Source: Lysobacterales bacterium
GTDB lineage: Bacteria > Pseudomonadota > Gammaproteobacteria > Xanthomonadales > SZUA-36
Assembly (NCBI GenBank): GCA_029859645.1
Contig: JAOUCS010000009.1
Coordinates: 1 to 54,392, forward strand
Direction of reading: 5' to 3'
Length of the DNA stretch: 54,392 nt
Within the stretch, counting starts at the first letter, position 1. Each line of letters opens with the position of its first letter. The position numbers and the translations under genes are program-made. The notes beneath the pieces are model-generated. The model saw nothing but the letters and a program-made list of their open reading frames with translations, was not told where the DNA came from and ran no database searches. This document shows positions 15,835 through 24,172 of the stretch, one piece after another.

Positions 15835-18800
15835 GCACCAGTCCTTTCCAAGCTCGTTTCGGTGATTCCATCGAGTCATGGAGCGGCTTGCACGGCAGTT
15901 CGGCCGCACTGGCCATTCATGCGGCAGCCTCGGCTCATGCCGGGGTCAGCTTCATCATCATGCGTTCCAGTCACCAGGCGCAGGTGCTTTTTCGCGACCT
16001 GGAATTGCTGGCGACTGGCAGCTTGCCGGTCATGCTGTTCCCCGATCACGAAACCCTGCCTTATGACCCGTTCTCGCCGCACCCGGATATCATCGCTGAA
16101 CGGCTGAAAACCCTTTCCGCCCTGTCGGCACTGCAGCAAGGCATCGTGCTGGCGCCGGTCACATCACTTATCCAGCGTCTGCCGCCGGCGGAATATATCC
16201 TGCAACGCAGCTTTCAACTGGCCCCGGGCCAGGACCTGGTGATAGAAGACTTTCGCCGGCGGCTTAACCATGCAGGATACGAAGCATCCGAACAGGTTTA
16301 CCAGGCCGGACAGTATGCCATCCGCGGGTCGGTGGTGGACCTGTACCCGGCAGGAAGTCCTAACCCGTACCGCCTGGACCTGTTTGACGAGGAAATCGAT
16401 ACCATCAGGGCGTTTGACCCGGAGTCGCAACGATCCACCGGCAAAGTCGACCGCATTGAACTCCTTCCTGCCCGCGAATACCCCTGCGATGACCAGGGCC
16501 TTGAAGCTTTCAGGCGGGCTTTTCGTCTGCGCTTCGATGTCGATACCCGTCGCGTGACGATTTACCAGGACCTCAGGTCAGGCGTGCATCCACAGGGTCT
16601 GGAACAATATCTTCCGCTGTTCTATGAAAGCACCTCGTTCCTGTTCGATTATCTCTCTACCGAACCCAGGCTGCTGCTGCAACCCGGCTTTCTGGATGCC
16701 GCAGAGACGCACATGGTGCGCACAACCGAACGCTGGGAGCAGCGCCGTCACGATGTCGAGAGGCCTGTGCTCGACCCCTGGGAATTGTACTTTCATCGGA
16801 ACATGCTCGAGGAACGCCTGGACCCGTTTGATGCCACGCATCTGCCGGACCCTGAGCTGAAGCCCAGCGGTGGCAACCTGTTCACGACTCAGCAGGCCCC
16901 CGATCTTCACATCCATGAAAAAGGCAAGGAAGCGGCTGCGGACCTGGCAGCCTTCATGGACCGGTTTGACGGCAGAGTGCTGTTTGCCGCTGACACGCCC
17001 GGACGGCGTGAGGTGCTCAGGACCACCCTGGCAAGTTTCGGAATACGGCCTGCGACCTATGACAGCTTCGCGGCATTCCGTAGCGGCAGCGATCGCTCGG
17101 GCCTGGCGGTACTGCCGGTCGAAGAAGGCTTCCTGATACCGGGTGAACTGGCCCTGATTACCGAGTCCCAGCTATTCGGCGGGAGGACCCGTCCACGGGT
17201 GCAGCGCTCGGTATCGGAGCGTGACCCGGAATCCATCATACGCAATTTGACCGACCTCTCAGAAGGCGCTCCCGTGGTTCACGAAGACCATGGTGTCGGC
17301 CGTTACATGGGCCTCGAGGTGTTGGAAATCGATCAGCGGCAGGCCGAGTTTTTGATGCTGTCCTACGCAGGTGGTGACAAGCTTTATGTGCCTGTTTCGT
17401 CGCTGCACCTGGTAAGCAGATTCACCGGTAGCGACCCTGAAGCCGCCCCTCTGCATCGCCTTGGCAGTCAGCAATGGGAAAAGGCCAGGCGCAAGGCTGC
17501 AAAACAGGTCAGGGATGTCGCCGCGGAACTGCTCGACCTCTACGCCAGGCGGCAGGCCAGGCAGGGCTTTGCTTTCTCGCTGGACCGCAAGCTCTACGCC
17601 GAATTTGCTTCGGGATTTCCATTCGAGGAGACCCCGGATCAGCAGGATGCCATCGATGCAGTGATCGCCGACCTCGAGTCACACCAGCCGATGGACCGGG
17701 TGGTTTGCGGCGATGTCGGCTTCGGCAAGACGGAAGTGGCTTTGCGCGCGGCTTTTGTCGCGGTTCAGGCCGGGCGGCAGGTCGCGTTGCTGGTACCCAC
17801 CACCCTGCTGGCCCAACAGCATTTTTCCACCTTCAGTGACCGCCTGGCTGACTGGCCCGTCAAGGTGGAACTGCTTTCACGGTTTCGCAGCAGCGGCGAA
17901 TCCCGGCAGGTGCTGGAGCGGTTGCGGGAAGGCAGCGTGGATATCGTTATCGGCACGCACCGGCTGATTCAGAAAGACATCCGTTTCAAACAGCTGGGCC
18001 TCGTGATCATCGACGAGGAACAACGCTTCGGGGTGCAGCAAAAAGAGCGATTGAAACAACTGCGCGCCGAGGTCGACCTGTTGACGCTGACAGCCACGCC
18101 GATCCCCCGGACACTGAACATGGCCATGACCGGCATTCGTGACCTGTCGATCATTGCCACGCCGCCAGCCCGCAGAATGGCCGTGAAGACCCTCATTTCC
18201 GAGTGGGACCGTTCCGTGCTGCGTGAAGCGTTGCTGCGGGAACTGCAGCGCGGCGGACAGGTATTTTTCCTGCATAACGAGGTTAAATCGATACAACGGA
18301 TCGCCCGCGAGGTACAGGACCTGATTCCGCAGGCCAGGCTGGCCGTCGCACACGGGCAAATGCCGGAGCGTGACCTGGAAACGGTAATGCTGGATTTCTA
18401 CCGTCAGCGCTTCAATATCCTGGTCTGCACCACGATCATTGAGAGCGGTATTGATGTTCCGACAGCAAACACGATCATCATCAACCGCGCGGACCGCTTC
18501 GGACTGGCACAACTGCATCAGTTACGCGGACGCGTAGGCCGCTCCCACCACCGCGCTTATGCCTACCTGGTGGTGCCTGAACGCCGCAGCATGACGACTG
18601 ATGCGAAGAAGCGGCTGGAGGCCATTGCTTCGCTGGAGGAACTTGGTGCCGGATTCACGCTTTCCACCCATGACCTGGAAATTCGCGGCGCCGGAGAACT
18701 GCTGGGCGCCGAACAGAGCGGGCAGATCAACCAGGTGGGGTTCAGCCTGTACAGCGACATGCTGGCCCGCGCCGTGGAGGCACTCCGCAACGGCAAGGAA

Positions 18801-19262
18801 CCGGAACTGGAAGACCCTGTGCACCGTGGTATCGAAATCGAACTTCACGTGCCTGCGCTGATTCCTGAAAGTTACCTGGCTGACGTGCAAACGCGCCTGA
18901 CGCTGTATAAACGGATTGCCAGTGCCAAGAATTCCGCCGGGCTACGGGAATTGCAGGTGGAAATGATCGATCGGTTTGGATTGTTGCCGGACCCGATCAA
19001 GGCGCTGTTCGAAGTTGCGGAACTCAGGTTGACGGCCGAACAGATGGGTATCATGAAACTGGACTTTGGGCCGCACGGCGGCAGAGTGGAGTTTTCAGAC
19101 CAGGCACAGGCAGACCCGGCAGCCCTGATTCAACTGATCCAGGAACGAAGCCAGGACTTCAGAATGCAGGGACCCCAAAAATTGCGTATCTTGATGCAGC
19201 AGCAAGATCCTGCAAGGCGGTTCCAGGAAGCGAAAACTTTACTTGAACGTCTTCAAAATTAG
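15831..19262 (+). CDS. mfd: Transcription-repair coupling factor
   Basis: Mfd removes RNA polymerase stalled at DNA lesions and recruits UvrA. The 1143 residues match the family length and order: N-terminal UvrB-like modules (FPDHETLPYDPFSPH, RGSVVDLYPAGSPNPYRLDLFDEEID), the CarD-like polymerase-interacting domain (VVHEDHGVGRYMGLE near 485), the RecG-like translocase with Walker A GDVGFGKT at 627-634 and DEEQ at 728-731, helicase motif VI (QLRGRVGRS), and the C-terminal TRCF domain (LTLYKRIASA). The start ATG overlaps the antiporter stop. csiV follows, as in Pseudomonas. Confidence 0.98.
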   Translation: MSTSPFQARFGDSIESWSGLHGSSAALAIHAAASAHAGVSFIIMRSSHQAQVLFRDLELLATGSLPVMLFPDHETLPYDPFSPHPDIIAERLKTLSALSALQQGIVLAPVTSLIQRLPPAEYILQRSFQLAPGQDLVIEDFRRRLNHAGYEASEQVYQAGQYAIRGSVVDLYPAGSPNPYRLDLFDEEIDTIRAFDPESQRSTGKVDRIELLPAREYPCDDQGLEAFRRAFRLRFDVDTRRVTIYQDLRSGVHPQGLEQYLPLFYESTSFLFDYLSTEPRLLLQPGFLDAAETHMVRTTERWEQRRHDVERPVLDPWELYFHRNMLEERLDPFDATHLPDPELKPSGGNLFTTQQAPDLHIHEKGKEAAADLAAFMDRFDGRVLFAADTPGRREVLRTTLASFGIRPATYDSFAAFRSGSDRSGLAVLPVEEGFLIPGELALITESQLFGGRTRPRVQRSVSERDPESIIRNLTDLSEGAPVVHEDHGVGRYMGLEVLEIDQRQAEFLMLSYAGGDKLYVPVSSLHLVSRFTGSDPEAAPLHRLGSQQWEKARRKAAKQVRDVAAELLDLYARRQARQGFAFSLDRKLYAEFASGFPFEETPDQQDAIDAVIADLESHQPMDRVVCGDVGFGKTEVALRAAFVAVQAGRQVALLVPTTLLAQQHFSTFSDRLADWPVKVELLSRFRSSGESRQVLERLREGSVDIVIGTHRLIQKDIRFKQLGLVIIDEEQRFGVQQKERLKQLRAEVDLLTLTATPIPRTLNMAMTGIRDLSIIATPPARRMAVKTLISEWDRSVLREALLRELQRGGQVFFLHNEVKSIQRIAREVQDLIPQARLAVAHGQMPERDLETVMLDFYRQRFNILVCTTIIESGIDVPTANTIIINRADRFGLAQLHQLRGRVGRSHHRAYAYLVVPERRSMTTDAKKRLEAIASLEELGAGFTLSTHDLEIRGAGELLGAEQSGQINQVGFSLYSDMLARAVEALRNGKEPELEDPVHRGIEIELHVPALIPESYLADVQTRLTLYKRIASAKNSAGLRELQVEMIDRFGLLPDPIKALFEVAELRLTAEQMGIMKLDFGPHGGRVEFSDQAQADPAALIQLIQERSQDFRMQGPQKLRILMQQQDPARRFQEAKTLLERLQN

Positions 19263-19278
19263 AAAGGTATATTTTTCA

Positions 19279-20175
19279 ATGCATTACAGGGTTTTATTAA
19301 TCTTATTTATGATCTTCGTGTTCATGACCGGCACGCTTTGTGCTCAGGATACGCGGTACCGGGTAGAAGTATTGGTCCTGACCCATCTGAAGCACAGCGA
19401 AGAAGCCCTGGAAACCCAGGATTTGCCTGACTATTCATTTGCCACCGACTTTCTGACACCGCCGGAAGAAACAGCCGAAGAGGAGGCGCCCGCGACAGAT
19501 GCAGGCATCCTTCCCGAAAACGAGGCGGAAGCAGAGGCAGAACCGGAACCGGATCCGAACGCCCTGGTGCACCTCGAAGAAATGAGTGATGTCATGCGCG
19601 AGGCCTGGCGGCGGCTGCGGCTGAGCGCACCGTTCCGTCCCCAGCAATACCTGTCCTGGGAGCAGGGTGACCAGGAACCCTTCCCTGCCCTGCGCATCCA
19701 TGATCTGGAGATCGTTATGAGCAAAGATCCACACGCTCGCGAGAGGCTCGAGCTCATCAGGGCTGACCTGCTGGAAAGTGAAAGTGAACGGCAAGCCCGG
19801 GTTTTTGCGGATGCCGCTGGCATGAGTCAGCTGCAAAACTCCGAGCTGGCACCCGAACCGGAAGAACCTGCAGTGCCAGCGGTTACGCTTTACTATCGCC
19901 TGGATGGCACCGTGGTGCTCAGGCGCAGCCGTTTTCTGCACCTGGACCTCGATATGCAGATGCGTGAAGGCATCTGGGAACCGGAAACCCTGGTGCTGGT
20001 ATCACAGGACCCACCCATTTATGAGAGAGCCGGCCCGACTGCCTTCAAGGTGCATGAACTCAGGCAATCCCGCCAGGTGAAAACGGAACGTATGGAGTAT
20101 TTTGACGGACCGGTGCTGAGCGCACTCGCTTACATCACGGCCATCAAGGCAGCCAGCGAGGACACATCGCAATAA
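19279..20175 (+). CDS. csiV: CsiV-family exported protein (cell-shape associated)
   Basis: CsiV proteins are periplasmic, peptidoglycan-linked proteins named for cell-shape integrity in Vibrio. This 298-residue protein has a signal peptide (residues about 5-22, then AQD). The N-terminal RYRVEVLVLTHL strand is typical of the family, followed by an acidic low-complexity stretch (about residues 60-105, rich in E, A and P). The C-terminal part contains VTLYYRLDGTVVLRRSRFLHLDLDM. An upstream TTG (19243) inside mfd would give an unlikely 12-residue extension; the ATG at 19279 has AAAGG about ten bases upstream. The position directly after mfd matches Pseudomonas. Confidence 0.82.
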   Translation: MHYRVLLILFMIFVFMTGTLCAQDTRYRVEVLVLTHLKHSEEALETQDLPDYSFATDFLTPPEETAEEEAPATDAGILPENEAEAEAEPEPDPNALVHLEEMSDVMREAWRRLRLSAPFRPQQYLSWEQGDQEPFPALRIHDLEIVMSKDPHARERLELIRADLLESESERQARVFADAAGMSQLQNSELAPEPEEPAVPAVTLYYRLDGTVVLRRSRFLHLDLDMQMREGIWEPETLVLVSQDPPIYERAGPTAFKVHELRQSRQVKTERMEYFDGPVLSALAYITAIKAASEDTSQ

Positions 20176-20219
20176 AACCTCTCCAATCACCTGGAGCGGG
20201 TGGAAGCGAGAGATAAAAC

Positions 20220-20234
20220 GGTCTAGTCTAGACC
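20220..20234. promoter_or_regulatory. Perfect 15-base palindrome GGTCTAG-T-CTAGACC (possible operator)
   Basis: Seven-base arms are perfectly complementary around a single T, 31 bases before the GTG of the DUF6394 gene. The arms contain CTAG, which is rare in gammaproteobacterial genomes. It could be the site of a dimeric regulator for the DUF6394/channel operon, or the end of the preceding transcript. Confidence 0.4.
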
Positions 20235-20265
20235 TGCGTCTGAACCGTGAGGGAGTCCCTGAACT

Positions 20266-20649
20266 GTGAATTTTGAAAAAGTCGTATTTGGTTTTTTTAT
20301 TGTGCTTGCACTGACGCTGAACTTCGGTTTCTTCGTCGGCGATATTGACAATCCAGAGCATCATCACGCCCTGGAACTGGGCGCTGCACTCGCCGTGAGC
20401 CTGATCGCCACGATTATGAAATTCGGCGACCGTTCACAGATCGGCTCGGTGTTGCTCGCCACCAGCCTGGTCGCTGACCTGCAACTGCTGGCCGCATCCT
20501 TTGTCTGGGCCTATGTCGCCTACGCCACCGAAATCGGGCTGACCAGCGATTCTCTGGCCAGTATCGTTTCCCTCTCCGGTGGCGCCCTGCTGGCCAACCT
20601 GGTCTCCGTGACATTACTGGTGGCAGAAACCATAACGATCCGTCGCTAA
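20266..20649 (+). CDS. DUF6394 family small membrane protein
   Basis: This 127-residue integral membrane protein has about four hydrophobic segments (residues 8-25, 38-52, 62-85, 100-122). The conserved-looking pieces GDIDNPEHHHALEL, MKFGDRSQIGSVLLATSLVADLQLLAA and SLSGGALLANLVSV match DUF6394 as I recall it. The start is GTG, supported by GGGAG about eight bases upstream; there is no ATG alternative. Its stop overlaps the start of the potassium channel gene by one base. The pairing suggests an accessory subunit or a shared role in ion homeostasis, which is inference. Confidence 0.75.
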   Translation: MNFEKVVFGFFIVLALTLNFGFFVGDIDNPEHHHALELGAALAVSLIATIMKFGDRSQIGSVLLATSLVADLQLLAASFVWAYVAYATEIGLTSDSLASIVSLSGGALLANLVSVTLLVAETITIRR

Positions 20650-22355
20650 TGAACGACATCGTCTGGCTCACGATGCGGCGCATGCGCACGCCGCTGATCC
20701 TGATGATCCTGGTTTACTCCATATCGGTTTTTGGCATGGTGCACATTGCCGGTCAGGATGCCCAGGGAAATCCGGTCGACGTCGGTTACCTGGATGCGGC
20801 GTATTTCATTGCCATCCTGGCAACCACGATCGGTTTCGGAGAGGTACCTGTTGCCTTTACCCATGCCCAGAGGCTTTACGTCTTCATCATCCTGTTTCCG
20901 AATGTCATCGCCTGGTTGTATTCCGTCGGTACCATCATCAGCCTGTTTGTCGATGTGCAGTTTCGGGCTGACCTGGCTCGAAGCCGGTTTTCGCGGCAGG
21001 TCCGGCGTGGCAACACCGATTTTTACCTGGTGTGCGGTTTCGGTCATACCGGCCGCATGATCGTTAGCGGGTTGCTCAAACGCGGCATCAGTGCAGCCAT
21101 CCTGGAACGGGAGGAAAGCATCATTCACAGCATGTCGCTGATCGACGAGTTTGCGCATCTTCCGGCCCTGGCCGGCGACGTCACAGACCGGCGATTGCTG
21201 GACATGGCCGGGCTGGGGCAGGATGTCAAAAACTGCGCCGGGGTCATTGCCATCACCAATGACGATCACGCCAACCTGACCATCGCAATCACCAGCAAGC
21301 TGCTCAGGCCGGAATTGCCGGTACTGGCCCGCAGCGAAACCCGCAGAGTGGTCGCCAACATGGCTTCCTTCGGCACCGACCTGACGGTTGACCCGTACAC
21401 GATCTTCGCGGAACGCTTGCACCTGGCGCTTTCTTCGCCGACAAAATACCTGGTCCAGGACTGGCTGATCAGCGTGCCCGGCACCGAGCTGAGAGACGAA
21501 ATCACACCTCCCGACGGCCATTGGATTCTCGCGGGTATCGGCAGGTTTGGCTCGCGTATGGCTGCCATACTGGATGAAGCCGGAGTGCCTTTCACGGTCA
21601 TCGATGTCCACCCGGAACGGGTTGACGCCCGCCCCGGCTCGGTGCTGGGCCGGGGAACCGAGGCAGGCACGCTGTTGCAGGCCGGCATCGGGGATTCGGC
21701 GGGGATCATCGCGGGAACCGGGGATGACGTGGATAACCTGTCCATCGTCATGACCGCACTGGAATTGAACCCCGACCTGTTCGTGGTGGCCAGGCAGGAA
21801 AATCCGCAAAACGATGAGTTGTTCGACGCTTCGGGTGCGCACCTGGTCGCACGACGCAGCCAGATCGTGGCACGCAGGATTCTCTTCATGGCTACCACGC
21901 CGTTACTTTCGGTTTTTATCGATTACCTGATTCGACAGGAAGATGCGTTCGCAGAGAAGGTTGAGGAACGACTGGGAGCGGTACTGAAAGGCAGAGCACC
22001 GAGCCTGTGGACGGTCAACCTGGTGGGGGCGTGGTCCGAGAGTTTGCGTGCTGCTGCGTTGGAGAACGTGCCGATCCTGCTGCAGCACGCCACTCAGCAC
22101 AGTCGGACTCAGGTAGCTGAAAATCTTCCCTGCGTATGCCTGCTGATCGAAAGAGCTGACACACTCATGTTCCTGCCGGGACCGGACGAGGAACTGCTTG
22201 AAGGCGATTTGCTGCTGCTTGCGGGCCGTGAAAGCGCCCGGCGTGAAATGCTGTTCGCCTTGCGAGAGCCCACCGCGCTGGTCAGCCTGGCCTCCGGACG
22301 TTTTCAGCCGCGTGGGAGCATCATGCGCAGGCTGGCGCGCAAGCGCGCCCGGTAG
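20649..22355 (+). CDS. Two-TM potassium channel-like protein with two RCK domains
   Basis: This 568-residue protein has TM1 (about 14-32), a pore loop with the selectivity-filter sequence TTIGFGE at 59-65 and TM2 (about 76-100). Two cytoplasmic RCK modules follow: RCK1 with the nucleotide-binding CGFGHTG at 129-135 and RCK2 with LAGIGRFGSRMA near 297, each followed by TrkA-C-like sequence. Canonical K+ channels have TVGYGD; the TIGFGE variant may affect selectivity or conductance. RCK domains usually bind NAD(H), nucleotides or Ca2+ to gate the pore. It overlaps the DUF6394 gene by one base and converges with the nitrilase gene. Confidence 0.9.
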   Translation: MNDIVWLTMRRMRTPLILMILVYSISVFGMVHIAGQDAQGNPVDVGYLDAAYFIAILATTIGFGEVPVAFTHAQRLYVFIILFPNVIAWLYSVGTIISLFVDVQFRADLARSRFSRQVRRGNTDFYLVCGFGHTGRMIVSGLLKRGISAAILEREESIIHSMSLIDEFAHLPALAGDVTDRRLLDMAGLGQDVKNCAGVIAITNDDHANLTIAITSKLLRPELPVLARSETRRVVANMASFGTDLTVDPYTIFAERLHLALSSPTKYLVQDWLISVPGTELRDEITPPDGHWILAGIGRFGSRMAAILDEAGVPFTVIDVHPERVDARPGSVLGRGTEAGTLLQAGIGDSAGIIAGTGDDVDNLSIVMTALELNPDLFVVARQENPQNDELFDASGAHLVARRSQIVARRILFMATTPLLSVFIDYLIRQEDAFAEKVEERLGAVLKGRAPSLWTVNLVGAWSESLRAAALENVPILLQHATQHSRTQVAENLPCVCLLIERADTLMFLPGPDEELLEGDLLLLAGRESARREMLFALREPTALVSLASGRFQPRGSIMRRLARKRAR

Positions 22356-22378
22356 AGCGCGCCCCTTTAGAGCGCGCT
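22356..22378. terminator. GC-rich hairpin between convergent genes
   Basis: AGCGCGC (22356-22362) pairs with GCGCGCT (22372-22378) around a nine-base loop, directly between the channel stop and the nitrilase stop. Neither side has a clear T-tract, so it may slow or stop transcription on both strands only weakly. Confidence 0.4.
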
Positions 22379-23147
22379 ATATGATGAATTGATCGGCATC
22401 CTGCTGGAACGGAAACTGTTTTCGGACCTCTTCCAGGTGCAAACGATCGAGCTTGACGATCCGGCATGATTCCTCAGATCCAAGTTCCGCCACGCGTGCG
22501 CCCATCGGATCGTGCACCACGCTGCTGCCGGGATAATGCAGCCCATTTCCGTCATCACCCACGCGATTGACCGCCACAACCCAGGACTGGTTTTCGATGG
22601 CCCTGGCCTCCAGCAAAACGGACCAGTGATGGACTCTTTTCGCGGGCCAGTTGGCCACCAGGATCATCAGGTCATAGTCGTCCCGGTTACGGCACCAGGC
22701 GGGAAACCGGAGGTCATAACAAACCTGCAGATTGATGCGCCAGCCACGGTACTCCACGATGACGCGATCTGAGCCGGCCGTGTAACGACGATTCTCACCA
22801 CCAAAAGCAAACAGGTGCCGTTTGTCGTACCAATTAAGCGCTCCGTCCGGAGTCACAAAAATCATTCGGTTGAACCGCTCGCCATGCTCGACGATCACTG
22901 CGCTACCGGTCACCGCGCAGTCATGCAGCCGGGCCATCTCCTGCATCCATTTCACGGTCGCTCCGTTCATGTCTTCGTCGGGCAGGTTACTGTCGCCCAG
23001 GAAACCGGTGGTGAATGTTTCCGGAAATACGGCGATATCGAAAGGCCCTTCGACCCCGGCTAGCAGGGTTTGCAGGTGTTCTCGGTTGCGGGAGGGGTTC
23101 TTCCAGCCCAACTGTGCCTGCACCAGTAATACGTTCATCTCTGTCAT
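22377..23147 (-). CDS. Omega-amidase / YafV-like nitrilase-superfamily hydrolase
   Basis: This 256-residue carbon-nitrogen hydrolase has the Glu-Lys-Cys triad: E in FPETFTTGF (near residue 43), K in WYDKRHLF (near 109) and C in LQVCYDLRFP (near 143). The combination FTTGF, KRHLFAFGGE and CYDLRFPAW is typical of YafV/Nit2 enzymes that deaminate 2-oxoglutaramate or 2-oxosuccinamate as a metabolite-repair step. The product ends in QQDADQFII. ATGs at codons 1 and 4 are both possible. It lies on the minus strand before the glycosyltransferase gene, with a gap of 18 bases to that gene's stop. Confidence 0.88.
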   Translation of the reverse strand: MTEMNVLLVQAQLGWKNPSRNREHLQTLLAGVEGPFDIAVFPETFTTGFLGDSNLPDEDMNGATVKWMQEMARLHDCAVTGSAVIVEHGERFNRMIFVTPDGALNWYDKRHLFAFGGENRRYTAGSDRVIVEYRGWRINLQVCYDLRFPAWCRNRDDYDLMILVANWPAKRVHHWSVLLEARAIENQSWVVAVNRVGDDGNGLHYPGSSVVHDPMGARVAELGSEESCRIVKLDRLHLEEVRKQFPFQQDADQFII

Positions 23148-23165
23148 GGCCCGTATTCTAGGATG

Positions 23166-24164
23166 CTAAAGGGTAAACAGGTAGTCCTGTCCCTCAGTTT
23201 TTTCATGCTGCTGCATGAAATCACGGATCTTTGACCGGGCCCCGGCTGAACCGACTGCGACGACGATAAAAGCGTTTTCAAGCCCTTCGATCGCTTCTAG
23301 GGGCCATACCGGCAGGTCTCTTTTCCGTCCTCCGATCCGGCGGGGGTGAATATCCAGAAACCCCGTGACTGCTCCGCCTGCGGCCAGCAGTTCGTCATGC
23401 ATCAGCTGACCACCGGGGCCTGCCCCCCAAATCACCACGGGCTGGTCAGCTGGCAGACGACCGTTGACCAGGTAATGTGCCTTGGCTGCCTGGAAAGCCC
23501 TGGAAGAATAGCGACTGTCGGTACGGGTCAGCCGGCGTGCATGTTCCCGCCAGCGCAACAGGCAACCAGACGGCTTACCCATTTTCATGCCGGCGGCGTC
23601 CGCGCGCAGGTACAGGTCATAGTCTTCCGGCCAGGCCGGCTCCGCAAAGCCACCGAGGCGCAGCAGTGCTTCCGCCCTGAACATTGCAGTCGGGTTCGGA
23701 ATCGGGCTTTCAATGAACAGTTCCCGGGAAATCTTCTCCGGGCTGCGGCAGCTGTTGAGCCAGTCCTGGTAGCGCCGGTTGCCGCCGGCAATCCCCTGGT
23801 CGCTAAAGATCTCGATGCAGGCTCCGCAAATTTCGATATCGGGATGTCGTTCCAGGAAATCCAGTTGCCGTTGGAGCCGCTCGGGCAGCGCCAGATCATC
23901 TGCATCCATGCGGGCGATGAATTGTCCGCGTGCGCTGGCGAGTCCGGTATTGAAAGCGGAGCTGACCCCTCGCCCGCTGTTTTCAATGAGCTGCAAGCGG
24001 GGATCCGAAAAAGACAACGCTTGAACAGCATGATCAGTACTGTGATCGTCAACCAGCAGCAACTCCAGGCCAGGCAGGGTCTGGTCCAGAATGCTTGAAA
24101 CAGCGTCTGCCAGGAAATCCCCGCCATCACGCACCGGCATAATGACTGAGACCAGCGGTTTCAT
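23166..24164 (-). CDS. GT2 glycosyltransferase with C-terminal Rossmann-like domain
   Basis: The 332 residues split into two parts. Residues 1-230 are a GT-A family 2 transferase: VSVIMPVRDGGDFL, LLVDDHSTD, the metal-binding ARMDADDLALP, and a PEDYDLYLRADA acceptor-site motif. Residues about 240-332 look like the small nucleotide-binding N-domain of PglD-type sugar acyltransferases: VVIWGAGPGGQLMHDELL, GFLDIHPRRIGG and VAVGSAGARSKIRDFM. Such fusions occur in surface-polysaccharide synthesis; donor and acceptor are unknown. It is an isolated glycosyltransferase, eight bases after lysS, not part of a visible O-antigen cluster. Confidence 0.82.
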   Translation of the reverse strand: MKPLVSVIMPVRDGGDFLADAVSSILDQTLPGLELLLVDDHSTDHAVQALSFSDPRLQLIENSGRGVSSAFNTGLASARGQFIARMDADDLALPERLQRQLDFLERHPDIEICGACIEIFSDQGIAGGNRRYQDWLNSCRSPEKISRELFIESPIPNPTAMFRAEALLRLGGFAEPAWPEDYDLYLRADAAGMKMGKPSGCLLRWREHARRLTRTDSRYSSRAFQAAKAHYLVNGRLPADQPVVIWGAGPGGQLMHDELLAAGGAVTGFLDIHPRRIGGRKRDLPVWPLEAIEGLENAFIVVAVGSAGARSKIRDFMQQHEKTEGQDYLFTL

Positions 24165-24172
24165 CCGCAGTA

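Noticed and set aside
20646-21842. Long minus-strand open frame (398 codons) opposite the channel gene
   Set aside because: It is fully antisense to a gene with clear TM, filter and RCK motifs. The translation is low in hydrophobic structure and has no recognisable domain. GC-rich codon use produces such mirror frames.
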